From Streptomyces pactum (GTDB lineage Bacteria > Actinomycetota > Actinomycetes > Streptomycetales > Streptomycetaceae): a stretch of 64,000 nucleotides of DNA. The stretch's first letter is position 1. Each line of letters opens with the position of its first letter. The notes below the pieces were generated by a model that worked only from the letters and a program-made list of their open reading frames with translations, did no database searches and had not been told where the DNA came from. A program made the position numbers and the translations under genes. Shown here one piece after another: positions 8,232 through 16,633 of the stretch. The stretch lies in assembly GCF_002005225.1 (NCBI RefSeq), contig NZ_CP019724.1:744001-808000 (forward strand), read 5' to 3'.

Positions 8232-8789
8232 GGAAGACCTCGCAGACGAAGAGTGCGTCGTGCCGATCTTCATTAGATGCCCTGGGCACCTATGTGGCGA
8301 CGCCAAGTTCGGCCAGATCGGCGACGGAGGCGGACTGGCCGGGGATCGCCGCCGCGACGGCCTGCCGACGCCTCCGCCCTGAACGCCCGGGCCACGGCGG
8401 GGCTGTCCCCGTACCCGTGGTGCCGGACGGCGAGACCGGCCCGCACGGTCGGTGCAGGGCGGACATGGCTCGATAGGGCCGCCCGGCGGCCTCGGCGGCC
8501 TGCCGGATCTCGCCGAGCACCACGGTGTCTCCCCGTCGGCCGGGACGCGCTCGGCCCGGGTGTCCGCACCGCCGGGATCTCGGTGGGCCGCCGGCCTCCG
8601 GTGGCGGGGGTCGTCGTGCGAACGGCGACGACCGTGTCGCGGGGCGTCCGGCGGCGCGATGACGCGCGGGGCGATTGCGCGGCTGCCGGAAGCGGACGGG
8701 CCGGATGGGGTAGGGATGGAACCCGCACCGCCCGGTGTTGCACCGCGGTGTGAGTCCGACGCAGAAGACGCGACGATGGGACGGATGCC
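8232..8789. other. 558-base stretch without an intact gene; possible decayed minus-strand gene
   Basis: No intact gene with start, ribosome site and family motifs is visible. On the minus strand, protein-like pieces appear in different frames over 8290-8523: GEIRQAAEAAGRPYRAM, then LAVRHHGYGDSPAVARAFRA in another frame, then SVADLAELGVAT back in the first. Read together they look like the C-terminal end of one protein broken by frameshifts, but I cannot name its family. The promoters for the P450 gene and for the oxidoreductase at 8790 must also lie here. Confidence 0.3.
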
Positions 8790-9239
8790 ATGCCTCTTGA
8801 GGGCGAGTACGAACCCAGCCCGACGCAGTGGGTGCGTGAACAGGTCGAGCTCTACGAGAGCTCGGGCGGCACGCGGGGCACGACCCTGATGGACACGGGG
8901 ATGCCCGTGATCGTACTGACCACGCTGGGCGCGCGGAGCGGCAAGCTGCGCAAGACGCCGCTGATGCGCGTCGAGCACGAAGGCCGTTACGCCGTGGTCG
9001 CCTCCCTGGGCGGGGCGCCCAAGCACCCGGTCTGGTACCACAACGTCAAGGCGGATCCCCGTGTGGAGCTCCAGGACGGCCCGGTGAAGCGGGACATGAC
9101 GGCCCGTGAGGTCACCGGCGCCGAGAAGGCCGAGTGGTGGGAGCGTGCCGTCGCGGCGTATCCGCCGTACGCCGACTACCAGAAGAAGACGGACCGGGAT
9201 ATCCCGGTCTTCGTCCTGGAAGCGGCCGAAGAGAGCTGA
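8790..9239 (+). CDS. Deazaflavin (F420)-dependent nitroreductase-family oxidoreductase
   Basis: A 149-residue split-barrel protein of the Ddn/deazaflavin-dependent family. Seen: [26 protein letters not shown] in the middle, the [16 protein letters not shown] block near residue 80, and the closing [21 protein letters not shown]. All three are hallmarks of the family, whose members use F420H2 to reduce quinones, nitro compounds or other small molecules. Its length is normal. It is a single gene; a strong hairpin just downstream (9299-9329) should end its transcript before the convergent transporter gene. Confidence 0.9.
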   Translation: MPLEGEYEPSPTQWVREQVELYESSGGTRGTTLMDTGMPVIVLTTLGARSGKLRKTPLMRVEHEGRYAVVASLGGAPKHPVWYHNVKADPRVELQDGPVKRDMTAREVTGAEKAEWWERAVAAYPPYADYQKKTDRDIPVFVLEAAEES

Positions 9240-9294
9240 ACGGAAGTTTCCCGGATCCGCGTGCATGGACCGGCACCGGAGGGGAACACGTCGT

Positions 9295-10386
9295 TCAGGC
9301 CCCGCCGCGTTCCCCCGTCGCGGCGGGGCTTTCGTCCGCCTCCCGGGCGGGCCGGTCGGTGACGTCGAGGAAGATCTGTCGCGCCTCGGGAACGGTACGC
9401 GCGATCGACCTCTTGATGCGTACCGCGACCTCTTCCACCCGTTCGCTGTCCAGGCCCGGCACCAGGTCGACGCGCGCGGCCACCAGAGCGGAGTCGAGGC
9501 CCGTCTTCATCGTGAACAGCGCCTCGACACTGTCGATCTCCGGCTGCGCCCGCAGCAGCGACCGGATCCGGCCGCTGGCCTCCGGATCGGCGGCCTCGCC
9601 GATGAGCTGGTCGCGGGCCTCGCGGCCCAGCCGGTAGGCCACGAACACGAGCAGCGCGCCGATCGCGAGCGAGGCGCATGCCTCCCACACCACCTGTCCG
9701 GTCACCATGTGCAGGACCATGCCGGTCATGGCGAGCGTCACGCCGAGCACCGCGGTGCCGTCCTCGGCGACGACCGTACGCAGGGCCGGGTCGCGCAGCC
9801 CGGTGGCGACACCGCCCTGGCGCCGCACCTGGTGCAGGGCCCGCAGCAGGGAGCCGCCCTCGGCGAGCAGGGCGACACCGAGCACGACCAGCCCGGCCAC
9901 GTAGCCGCCGAGGTCCTCCTGAGCGCCCGTGCGCAGGGCCTCGACGCCCTGGTAGAAGGAGAAGCAGCCGCCCATGACGAAGATGCCGACGGCCGCCAGG
10001 AGCGACCAGAAGAACCGTTCCTTGCCGTAGCCGAAGGGGTGCCGCCGGTCGGCGGGGCGGCGGCTGCGGCGCAGTGCGGCGAGGAGGAAGACCTCGTTCA
10101 TACTGTCCGCCACCGAGTGCGCGGCCTCCGACAGCAGCGCGGGCGAGCCCGCGACGAATCCGCCCACCGCCTTGGCGACGGCGATCACCAGGTTGGCCGC
10201 CAGGGCCACCAGCACGGTGACACGTGTCCTGCGGTCGGCCTTCCCGCCTGCCTCGCGATCGGCCTCGCGTGCGGCGCCGCCTTCAGTACCGCCCGCAACG
10301 CCGCCCGCAATGCCGCCTTCGGTGTCGTGTTCGCTGTCGGGGCCGGTCTTCAGGCCCGGCTTCTCTTCCTGGTCTGTCCCACTCAC
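9295..10386 (-). CDS. Cation diffusion facilitator (CDF) family transporter, ZnT9-like
   Basis: A 363-residue membrane protein. After a Gly/Ala/Glu-rich soluble tail of about 50 residues (GGIAGGVAGGTEGGAA repeats) come roughly six transmembrane helices and a cytoplasmic C-terminal domain. The first metal site is EAAHSVADSMNE (HxxxD). The second site reads VVAEDGTAV, with EDxxA where zinc exporters have HxxxD; this is the signature of the ZnT9-like branch. HPFGYGKERFFW is typical of that branch too. It probably exports a divalent cation, but the changed second site makes the metal and even the transport activity uncertain. The GTG start at 10386 is the furthest in-frame start; its ribosome site is weak. 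Confidence 0.88.
   Translation of the reverse strand: MSGTDQEEKPGLKTGPDSEHDTEGGIAGGVAGGTEGGAAREADREAGGKADRRTRVTVLVALAANLVIAVAKAVGGFVAGSPALLSEAAHSVADSMNEVFLLAALRRSRRPADRRHPFGYGKERFFWSLLAAVGIFVMGGCFSFYQGVEALRTGAQEDLGGYVAGLVVLGVALLAEGGSLLRALHQVRRQGGVATGLRDPALRTVVAEDGTAVLGVTLAMTGMVLHMVTGQVVWEACASLAIGALLVFVAYRLGREARDQLIGEAADPEASGRIRSLLRAQPEIDSVEALFTMKTGLDSALVAARVDLVPGLDSERVEEVAVRIKRSIARTVPEARQIFLDVTDRPAREADESPAATGERGGA
9299..9329 (+). terminator. Hairpin terminator for the F420-type oxidoreductase gene
   Basis: Perfect 11-bp inverted repeat (GCCCCGCCGCG at 9299-9309 and its complement at 9319-9329) around a 9-base loop, followed by TTTCGTC. It lies within the last codons of the convergent transporter gene. 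Confidence 0.75.
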
Positions 10387-10507
10387 GAGGGGCCGAATGC
10401 CCCCGGCCGGCGTGGCTCACACCTCCTTGTGGGTGGCCCACCAGTGCCGACGGCCGAAAACGGGGAACGCGTCCACCAGGGCACACGAACGACTGGGAGG
10501 CAGGTCC

Positions 10508-11533
10508 ATGAGCGGTGACGGCGGGACGCCCGGCAACAGCGGCTACGGCAGGAAGTCCTTCAAGCGGTCCAGGAGCCACTTCGCGGACCGGATCACCGCG
10601 GACGGCCGGGACGGCTGGCCGGTGGCGCCCGGCCGGTACCGGCTGGTGGTGAGCCGTGCCTGCCCGTGGGCAAGCCGCGCCCTGGTCTCGCGGCGGCTGC
10701 TCGGTCTGGAGGACGCCCTGTCCCTCGCGGTCGCCGATCCCGTCCAGGACGACCGAAGCTGGCGCTTCACCCTGGATCCGGACGGCCGCGACCCGGTCCT
10801 CGGCATCCGCTACCTCAGCGAGGCGTACGACCGGCGGGAGACCGGCTATCCGGGCGGGGTCAGCGTGCCCGCGATCGTGGACGTAACCAGCGGAGAGCTG
10901 GTCACCAACGACTACCAGCAGATCACCCTGGACCTGGCGACCGAGTGGACGTCCCTGCACCGGCCGGGCGCGCCCGACCTGTATCCCGTCGCGCTGCGCG
11001 ACGAGATCGACGAGGTGATGGCAGGCGTCTACGAGGACGTCAACAACGGTGTGTACCGGGCGGGCTTCGCGACCGGCCAGGAGGAGTACGAGGCCGCGTG
11101 CGCGGGTGTCTTCCGGCGTCTGGAGCAACTGACACCCCGGCTGGAGCGGCAGCGCTACCTGGTCGGCGACACGATCACCGAGGCGGACATCCGGCTGTTC
11201 ACGACACTGGTCCGCTTCGACGCCGTCTACCACGGCCACTTCAAGTGCAACCGCTGGAAGCTGACGGAGAACCCGGTGCTGTGGGGGTACGTCCGCGACC
11301 TGTTCCAGACGCCCGGCTTCGGCGACACCGTCGACTTCGACCACATCAAACGCCACTACTACCAGGTGCACACCGGCATCAACCCGACCGCCATCGTGCC
11401 CATGGGCCCGGACCTGTCCGGCTGGCTCACGCCCCACCACCGGCAGGAACTGGGCGGCCGGCCGTTCGGCGAGGGCACACCGCCGGGGCCGGTCCCCGCC
11501 GGCGAGGCGGTTTTGGTGCGGGGCAGGCCCTGA
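10508..11533 (+). CDS. Glutathione S-transferase-like glutathionyl-hydroquinone reductase
   Basis: A 341-residue protein of the Xi-class GST family (YqjG/ECM4/PcpF-like). The N-terminal thioredoxin-like part contains SRACPWASRAL, whose Cys-Pro-Trp-Ala is the active site that attacks glutathionyl-hydroquinones. The C-terminal helical part holds YLVGDTITEADIRLFTTLVRFDAVYHGHFKCN and ends with the HYYQVHTGINPTAIVP block. Streptomyces use mycothiol rather than glutathione, so the natural thiol is probably mycothiol. ATG 10508 follows GGGAGG with good spacing. It diverges from the transporter gene. A DUF4235 gene begins 54 bases downstream and may be co-transcribed. Confidence 0.9.
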   Translation: MSGDGGTPGNSGYGRKSFKRSRSHFADRITADGRDGWPVAPGRYRLVVSRACPWASRALVSRRLLGLEDALSLAVADPVQDDRSWRFTLDPDGRDPVLGIRYLSEAYDRRETGYPGGVSVPAIVDVTSGELVTNDYQQITLDLATEWTSLHRPGAPDLYPVALRDEIDEVMAGVYEDVNNGVYRAGFATGQEEYEAACAGVFRRLEQLTPRLERQRYLVGDTITEADIRLFTTLVRFDAVYHGHFKCNRWKLTENPVLWGYVRDLFQTPGFGDTVDFDHIKRHYYQVHTGINPTAIVPMGPDLSGWLTPHHRQELGGRPFGEGTPPGPVPAGEAVLVRGRP

Positions 11534-11587
11534 CCCCACGACCGGCCCCGCCGCCCATCCGATCACCGCACACACAAGGAGTCCCAC

Positions 11588-11890
11588 GTGGCCAAGAAGA
11601 AGAAGCAGAAGCTCCCCCTCGCCTACAAGCCCGTCGGCTTCGCGCTGGGCTGGGTGGGCGGCACGCTGGCAGGGCTGGCGTTCCAGAAGACATGGAAGGT
11701 GGTCCGGCACGAGGACGACGCGCCCGACGCGCTGGACCCGGACCGCGGCTGGGGGGAGATCCTGCTCGCCGCCGCGATCCAGGGCGCCATCTTCGCCGCG
11801 GTGCGCAGTGCCGTGGACCGGACCGGCGCCAAGGCCATCGAACGCTCGACCGGTGTCTGGCCGGTCGGCGGGAAGGGCGGACGCGACTGA
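11588..11890 (+). CDS. Small DUF4235 membrane protein
   Basis: A 100-residue protein starting at GTG with a strongly basic head (KKKKQK), then a hydrophobic segment (VGFALGWVGGTLAGLAFQK) and a second one (ILLAAAIQGAIFAAVRSAV). This is the pattern of DUF4235, a small actinobacterial membrane family without known function. AAGGAGTCCCAC precedes the start. It follows the glutathionyl-hydroquinone reductase gene on the same strand. Confidence 0.85.
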   Translation: MAKKKKQKLPLAYKPVGFALGWVGGTLAGLAFQKTWKVVRHEDDAPDALDPDRGWGEILLAAAIQGAIFAAVRSAVDRTGAKAIERSTGVWPVGGKGGRD

Positions 11891-11945
11891 CCGCACCGGC
11901 GGCACCGCCCCTCCCCCGTCACCGACGGCACCCGGCAGGCGCTCG

Positions 11946-12338
11946 CTAGCCCTGCTTGGGTGCCGTCGGCGCGGTACGCCGCAGGGTGAAGGAGTGGCCC
12001 GCCGGGTCGGAGTAGCCACGCTCCTCGTGCACCCCGAGTGCGTCCTTCGCGTCCACGGGGCGCCCACCGAGTTCGACGACGCCGCGTTCCGCCTCGTCCA
12101 GGTCATCCACCCAGAAGTCCAGATGTGCCTGGAGGGAGTTTTCGGGCCGGGGCCAGCTCGGCGGGGTGGCGTTGACGTCCCGTCGGAACGCCATACGGAA
12201 GCCGTCCGCCGACCTGATCTCGATCCGGTTGGCGGTCGCCTCGCTCTCTTCCGCTCCCAGCAGCCTCTTGTAGAACTCGGCGAGCTTCTCGGGCTCGGCG
12301 CAGTCGAGCACCACGACGCCCGCGTTGACCAGTGCCAT
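11946..12338 (-). CDS. VOC (glyoxalase/bleomycin-resistance fold) protein
   Basis: A 130-residue protein with the two beta-alpha-beta-beta-beta halves of the vicinal oxygen chelate fold: VVVLDCAEPEKLAEFYKRLLG at the start, AHLDFWVDDLDEAERGVVELG in the middle and YSDPAGHSFTLRR at the end. The metal-binding acids and histidines appear conserved (His in AHLDFWV). Members are small-molecule enzymes or drug-binding proteins; no partner gene suggests a substrate. The ATG follows GGAGGAG. It is monocistronic and convergent with the DUF4235 gene. Confidence 0.85.
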   Translation of the reverse strand: MALVNAGVVVLDCAEPEKLAEFYKRLLGAEESEATANRIEIRSADGFRMAFRRDVNATPPSWPRPENSLQAHLDFWVDDLDEAERGVVELGGRPVDAKDALGVHEERGYSDPAGHSFTLRRTAPTAPKQG

Positions 12339-12416
12339 GTCTCCTCCGAAGGATTCGGGGTGCGGGGCGGTCGTGCCCCGCGCCCTGTACCTTGCGGATA
12401 TCCCGGCCCGGCCGGT

Positions 12417-12533
12417 TCACTCGGTCGGCAGCCACCGTCCGTCGCGCATCGGCTCGCGCCCTGCGAGCCCGTCGGCCTCGCACCACGCCTGGATCCGCTG
12501 CGGATGGACCCGGAAGCACAGGTGGGGCGTGGC
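12417..12533 (-). pseudogene. C-terminal remnant of a flavin-oxidoreductase-like gene (tentative)
   Basis: On the minus strand about 38 codons ending in a stop at 12417 read as protein: CFRVHPQRIQAWCEADGL followed by MRDGRWLPTE. This looks to me like the C-terminal tail of a pyridoxamine 5'-phosphate oxidase-fold protein. The frame upstream is not protein-like and no intact gene can be built, so it appears to be a leftover fragment. The rest of the 574-base gap 12339-12912 shows nothing but the promoter region of the terpene synthase. Confidence 0.4.
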
Positions 12534-12912
12534 GAGGGCGCCCGGGTCGAAGCCCGATACCGACGCGGACCCGGGTCCCCTGACTCCCTGCGTATCAGAC
12601 AAGGTAGCCGGCGGCACGACTGCTCCGAGGAGTGCGGTGACCGCGATCCACCCGGTCCGGTCGCGGCGGCCACGCGGACGACACTGACGTCCGCGGCGGG
12701 GGCCGGCGAGTGTACGCGGCTCATGAGACATGGGCAGTTACCAAGATCACGAACGGGCGCCGTGTAGATCATTTACAGTCGGGGCAGCCTCGTACTGCTT
12801 CTCGGTTCAACTTTCGTATCGGGAAGCCCAGTTCGAGTGCGCGGGTGGCCCGGCGGGCGCCCGCTCGCAGGGCACGGGGGGACTCCGCGTTCCGTCTCCC
12901 GAAAGGATGCAC

Positions 12913-13944
12913 ATGCCTCAGGACGTCCGGTTCGACCTCCCCTTCGACACTCCCGTCAGCCCGCATCTCAGCCAGGCACGTGACCGTCATCTGCGATGGG
13001 TGCGCGAGCGGGGGCTGGTGCGCAGCCGGGCCGGGTTCGAGGAGTACCAGTCGTGGGACCTCGCTCAGGCCGCGGCCCGCACGTACCCCCACGCGTCGGC
13101 GGACGACATGGTCGTCCTGATGAACTGGTTCTCCCTCGCCTTCCTCTTCGACGACCAGTTCGACGCCGGCCGGCCGGACCGCGCGGAGCGCATAGCGGAG
13201 GTGGCGCGGGAACTCATCGCCACACCGCTGCGTCCGGCGGGTACCCCGCCACGGGTGGCATGCCCCATCACCCTGGCCTGGTCAGAGGTTTGGGACCGGC
13301 TCTCGGATGGCATGTCCCTGACCTGGAGGTCGCGGTTCGCCGCCTCCTGGGGGCGTTTCCTGGTGGCGCACTGCGAGGAGGTCGACCTGGCGGCCCACGG
13401 CCGGGCCGGGACGCTCACGCTGGACGACTACACCGTCTTCCGGCGCCGTACGGTCGGCATCCACCACAGCATCGACGCGGGCGAGCGCAGCCGCGGGTTC
13501 GAGGTGCCGGCCGCGGCGATGGCGCATCCGCTGATGGAGCGGATGCGGGACCTGGCCGCGGACACCATCGGGTTCATGAACGACATCCACTCCTTCGAGC
13601 GCGAACGCCGCCGCGGGGACGGCCACAACCTCATCGCCGTGCTGCACCGGGAACGCGGCTGCTCCTGGCAGGAGGCCGCCGACGAGGCGTACCGCATGAC
13701 GACCGCCTGTCTCGAGGAGTACGTCGCCCTCGAGGGCCGCGTGCCGCTGATGTGCGACGAGCTGGGGCTGGACGCCGACGAGCGGTCCCGGGTGGCGATG
13801 GGCGTCGAGGCGATCCAGCACTGGATCAACGGCAACTACGAGTGGGCGCTGACCACCGGCCGGTACGCGGCGGCCAAGGAGGGCCCGGTCGCCACGGCCG
13901 AACTGGCCGGGCGGGGTTCGGTGGACGACCTGCTGGCCGTGTGA
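12913..13944 (+). CDS. Class I terpene synthase (sesquiterpene-type)
   Basis: A 343-residue bacterial terpene cyclase. The first metal-binding motif is DDQFD at residues 80-84 in LAFLFDDQFDAG. The second, NSE-type motif is NDIHSFERE with Asn223, Ser227 and Glu231. GRY near the C-terminus is the RY pair that binds diphosphate. The opening MPQDVRFDLPF resembles pentalenene-synthase-type enzymes. It should cyclise farnesyl (or possibly geranyl) diphosphate; the product cannot be read from sequence. ATG 12913 has AAGG six bases upstream; ATG 12907 would add two residues. A hairpin terminator separates it from the convergent conservon, whose last gene is a P450 that could be its tailoring enzyme. 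Confidence 0.93.
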   Translation: MPQDVRFDLPFDTPVSPHLSQARDRHLRWVRERGLVRSRAGFEEYQSWDLAQAAARTYPHASADDMVVLMNWFSLAFLFDDQFDAGRPDRAERIAEVARELIATPLRPAGTPPRVACPITLAWSEVWDRLSDGMSLTWRSRFAASWGRFLVAHCEEVDLAAHGRAGTLTLDDYTVFRRRTVGIHHSIDAGERSRGFEVPAAAMAHPLMERMRDLAADTIGFMNDIHSFERERRRGDGHNLIAVLHRERGCSWQEAADEAYRMTTACLEEYVALEGRVPLMCDELGLDADERSRVAMGVEAIQHWINGNYEWALTTGRYAAAKEGPVATAELAGRGSVDDLLAV

Positions 13945-13952
13945 GACGGGCG

Positions 13953-13986
13953 CGCCGCCCGGCCGGACGCTCCCGGCCGGGCGGGC
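13953..13986. terminator. Shared hairpin between convergent terpene synthase and P450 genes
   Basis: A near-perfect GC inverted repeat, left arm about 13954-13966 and right arm from 13973, with a short loop between. It lies in the 75-base gap between two convergent genes and could stop transcripts from both sides. Confidence 0.6.
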
Positions 13987-14019
13987 GGCGCCGTGCGACG
14001 CGGTCCGCGCCGGCGGACG

Positions 14020-15267
14020 CTATACGGCGAACTCGACCGGCAGGCTGTCCAGCCGTGACTCCCAGGTGGAGGCCGTGGAGGTGAGTTCGGCCGGGGAAAC
14101 CGCCAGGCGGAGGCCCGGCAGACGGTGCAGCAGCACGTCGATGGCCGTCTCGATGATGGCCTGGCCGATGTTCTGCGCCGGGCACTCGTGGGGGCCGGCG
14201 CTGAAGGCGAGGTGCGAGGCGTTGCCCTGGACCGACACGGCGCTGTCGGGGCGGACCTCGGGGTCGTGGTTGCCTGCCGCGAGGCCCAGGACGAGCAGGT
14301 CGCCCTCCTTGACCGGGCAGCCGCCGAGTTCCAGGTCGGCGGTGGCGAACCGGCCCGGCAGCACCGCGAGCGGCGGGTGGTTCCACATCACCTCCTCCAC
14401 CAGCGTGGACAGGTTGAGCTGCCCGCTCACCAGGCCGGAGAGCCACGCGGTGTCGGTGAGGACGAGCTGGAGCGTCCGGGCCAGCAGGTTGCTGGTCATG
14501 GTGTGGGCGGTGATCAGCACCAGGCGCAGATGGTTGACGATCTCGTCCTCGTCGAGACCGGAGTGGTGTTCGATGAGCCCGGAGGTGAAGTCGGACCCGG
14601 GTTCCCGCCGCTTGCGCGACGCGAGTTCGCCGAGGATGCCCATGATGCGCTCGTTGTGGGTGAGGGCGTCCGCACCGCCCTTGAGCACCTGTGCGCTGGA
14701 CTCGGCGAGGTCGCGCCCCTCCTGCTCGGCGAGGCCGAAGACGCGGGTGAGGACCAGCATGGGCAGGTACTCGGCGAAGTCGGCCACGAGGTCGGCGCGG
14801 CCGGTGTCGGCGAAGGCGTCGATCTGCTTGTTGGCGAAGTGCGTGGCGTGCCTGCGGATCCCGCGCCCGGCCACGGCGTACAGGTTGTCGGTGACCGCCC
14901 CGCGCAGCCGGCGGTGCGGTTCGCCGTCCTGGGAGACGCAGTCGGGACGCCAGCCCACCATGGGGACCAGCGGGGACGTCTCCTCGACCCGGCCGTCCCG
15001 GAAGTCCCGCCAGATCCGCGAGTCGCGGCTGAACTGCAGGGGGTTGTCCAGCACCCGCCGGTTCTCCCGGTACCCGAGCACCAGCCACGCGGGGACGTCT
15101 CCCTCCAGCAGCACCGGCGCGACGGAGCCGTGCTCCTTGCGGAGCCGCTCGTAGATGTCGTGCGGGTCGGTCGCCGCCTCGGGCCCGTAGAGCCGGGTGA
15201 CACCCGGGCCGTGCGCGACGGGGCAGCCGCCGCCGGTGGCGCCGGACGGGGTCTGGTCGTCGTTCAT
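14020..15267 (-). CDS. cvnE: Cytochrome P450 of the conservon (cvnE-type)
   Basis: A 415-residue P450. The haem ligand is Cys362 in the shortened motif AGPHECPAQNIG; the usual Phe and Gly before the Cys are replaced by SAGPHE. The I-helix has ITAHTMTSNLL instead of AGxET. Both departures are typical of P450s attached to conservons and suggest a narrow or signalling-linked role rather than broad oxidation. The ATG overlaps the stop of the GTPase gene (ATGA, 15264-15267), so it is the fifth gene of the cvnABCDE operon. A terpene synthase lies just beyond on the opposite strand. No ferredoxin gene is adjacent. Confidence 0.9.
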   Translation of the reverse strand: MNDDQTPSGATGGGCPVAHGPGVTRLYGPEAATDPHDIYERLRKEHGSVAPVLLEGDVPAWLVLGYRENRRVLDNPLQFSRDSRIWRDFRDGRVEETSPLVPMVGWRPDCVSQDGEPHRRLRGAVTDNLYAVAGRGIRRHATHFANKQIDAFADTGRADLVADFAEYLPMLVLTRVFGLAEQEGRDLAESSAQVLKGGADALTHNERIMGILGELASRKRREPGSDFTSGLIEHHSGLDEDEIVNHLRLVLITAHTMTSNLLARTLQLVLTDTAWLSGLVSGQLNLSTLVEEVMWNHPPLAVLPGRFATADLELGGCPVKEGDLLVLGLAAGNHDPEVRPDSAVSVQGNASHLAFSAGPHECPAQNIGQAIIETAIDVLLHRLPGLRLAVSPAELTSTASTWESRLDSLPVEFAV

Positions 15268-15869
15268 CGTGGCTCCAGGGCGGCGGCCGAGCGGTCCTTC
15301 AGGTGCCGTATCAGGGTGACGAGCACGTCGCGGCTGGCGGCGCGGTCGCGGGCGTCGAAGGCGACGACCGGCGTGTGCGGGGGGATGTCGAGGGCGTCCC
15401 GGATCTCCTCGACGGGGTAGTCCCGGGAGTCGGGGAAGACGTTGAGCGCGATGACGAAGGGGACCTTCTGCCGTTCCATCTCCTCGATCGCCCGGAAACT
15501 GGAGGCCAGCCGCCTCGTGTCCACCAGGACGATCGCGCCGAGCGCACCCTTGAACAGGCCGTTCCACAGGAACCAGAACCTCTCCTGGCCAGGGGTGCCG
15601 AACAGGTACAGCATCAGCGTGTCGTTGAGGCTGATCTTGCCGAAGTCCAGGCTCACGGTGGTCTGCGTCTTGTCGGCGACACCGATGAGGTGGTCGACGC
15701 CGGCGCTGGCCTGGGTGAGGGTCTCCTCGGTGGTCAGCGGCTTGATGTCGCTGACGGAGCGGACCATGGTGGTCTTGCCCGTGCCGAATCCGCCGGCGAT
15801 CATCACCTTCACCGAGCGGGTGTCCCCGGCCGTCGGTGACCCCGGTTGGTCAAAGCCTTTGAAGTCCAC
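15264..15869 (-). CDS. cvnD: Conservon Ras-like small GTPase, CvnD-type
   Basis: A 201-residue small GTP-binding protein. The P-loop is GGFGTGKTT near residues 26-34; LYLFGTPGQERFWFLW holds the DxxG-equivalent switch II region (here GTPGQ); VDTRR and ALNVFPDSRDY lie where the guanine-specificity motif is expected. Known CvnD proteins cycle GTP and associate with CvnA-C at the membrane like a G-protein-coupled module. The GTG start at 15869 has AGGAGG seven bases upstream and overlaps the cvnC end by 20 bases. The 4-base overlap with the P450 gene shows translational coupling. Confidence 0.95.
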   Translation of the reverse strand: MDFKGFDQPGSPTAGDTRSVKVMIAGGFGTGKTTMVRSVSDIKPLTTEETLTQASAGVDHLIGVADKTQTTVSLDFGKISLNDTLMLYLFGTPGQERFWFLWNGLFKGALGAIVLVDTRRLASSFRAIEEMERQKVPFVIALNVFPDSRDYPVEEIRDALDIPPHTPVVAFDARDRAASRDVLVTLIRHLKDRSAAALEPR

Positions 15870-16221
15870 TGAGTACCTCCTCAAGGAGCGCGAGGTCGGG
15901 CCCGCGGCCGGCGTCGAGTGCCGGGATGGGATCACGGGCTTCGATGCGGCCTGCCTGGAGCAGGTCGGACAGCAGCACCGCGAGAATGTTGAAGGGCAGG
16001 TGGAGGTGGGCGCCGAGTTCGGCCACCGACAGCGGTTCACGGCAACGCCGGAGGATCTCCTCGTGCTCGTGCTGCATGCCCGGTAAGGGAACGGCGCGGG
16101 AGACGACGAGGGTCGCCACGTCGAGGGTCGACGCCGAACCGCCCGGCCCGCTGCGCCCTCCGGTGAGGACGTAGTAGCGCTCGAGACCGGACGGATCGGT
16201 CGGTCGGCGGGGAGCACTCAT
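15850..16221 (-). CDS. cvnC: Conservon DUF742 protein, CvnC-type
   Basis: A 123-residue DUF742 protein. It begins with a Ser/Arg/Pro head, then RYYVLTGGRSGPG, and has the winged-helix-like core EEILRRCREPLSVAELGAHLHLPFNILAVLLSDLLQAG. DUF742 members are always found as the third gene of conservons and are thought to bridge the roadblock protein and the GTPase. Its ATG overlaps the cvnB stop by 4 bases (16218-16221). Confidence 0.95.
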   Translation of the reverse strand: MSAPRRPTDPSGLERYYVLTGGRSGPGGSASTLDVATLVVSRAVPLPGMQHEHEEILRRCREPLSVAELGAHLHLPFNILAVLLSDLLQAGRIEARDPIPALDAGRGPDLALLEEVLSGLQRL

Positions 16222-16628
16222 CCAGAGTGCTCCTCCTGGCGCGGAGTGGTGCCGAGGAGTTCACCCATCCTGCGGGCCAGGTCGCGCATCTGATGGCCGA
16301 GCAGGCCCTGGTCGAGGCCTTCGCGGGCGAGGACGCCGAGATACGTCTCCAGGCCCGCGCGGACGACGAAGAGGTGCCCGCCGTCCACTTCGATCATCGC
16401 GAGCCGCAACTGTCCCGCGTGCTGCGGGAACTGTTCGGCGACCGGCTGGGCCAGCGCCTGCAGTCCGGCCACCACGGCGGCGAAACGGTCCACGTCGTCG
16501 GGGTCTTCGGCCCCGTAGGAGGTGATCGCCTTGCCGTCGCTGGAGGCCACGAGGGCGAAGCGGATCTCCTGGATGCTCTCCACAAGGTCGCGGAGCGCCC
16601 AGCTCACGTCGGTTCCCTGGTGCGTCAT
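16218..16628 (-). CDS. cvnB: Conservon roadblock/LC7 protein, CvnB-type
   Basis: A 136-residue roadblock/LC7 fold protein: WALRDLVESIQEIRFALVASSDGKAI at the start, LAMIEVDGGHLFVV in the centre and a helix near the end (LLGHQMRDLARRMGELL). Such proteins regulate small GTPases in bacteria, as MglB does for MglA. Here it is the second gene of cvnABCDE, between the sensor kinase-like protein and DUF742. Its start lies 5 bases after the cvnA stop. Confidence 0.95.
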   Translation of the reverse strand: MTHQGTDVSWALRDLVESIQEIRFALVASSDGKAITSYGAEDPDDVDRFAAVVAGLQALAQPVAEQFPQHAGQLRLAMIEVDGGHLFVVRAGLETYLGVLAREGLDQGLLGHQMRDLARRMGELLGTTPRQEEHSG

Positions 16629-16633
16629 GGGGA

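Noticed and set aside
10283..12772. Very long minus-strand open frame across the reductase, DUF4235 and VOC genes
   Set aside because: The real genes here have motifs and ribosome sites; this frame is only the reverse shadow plus gap.
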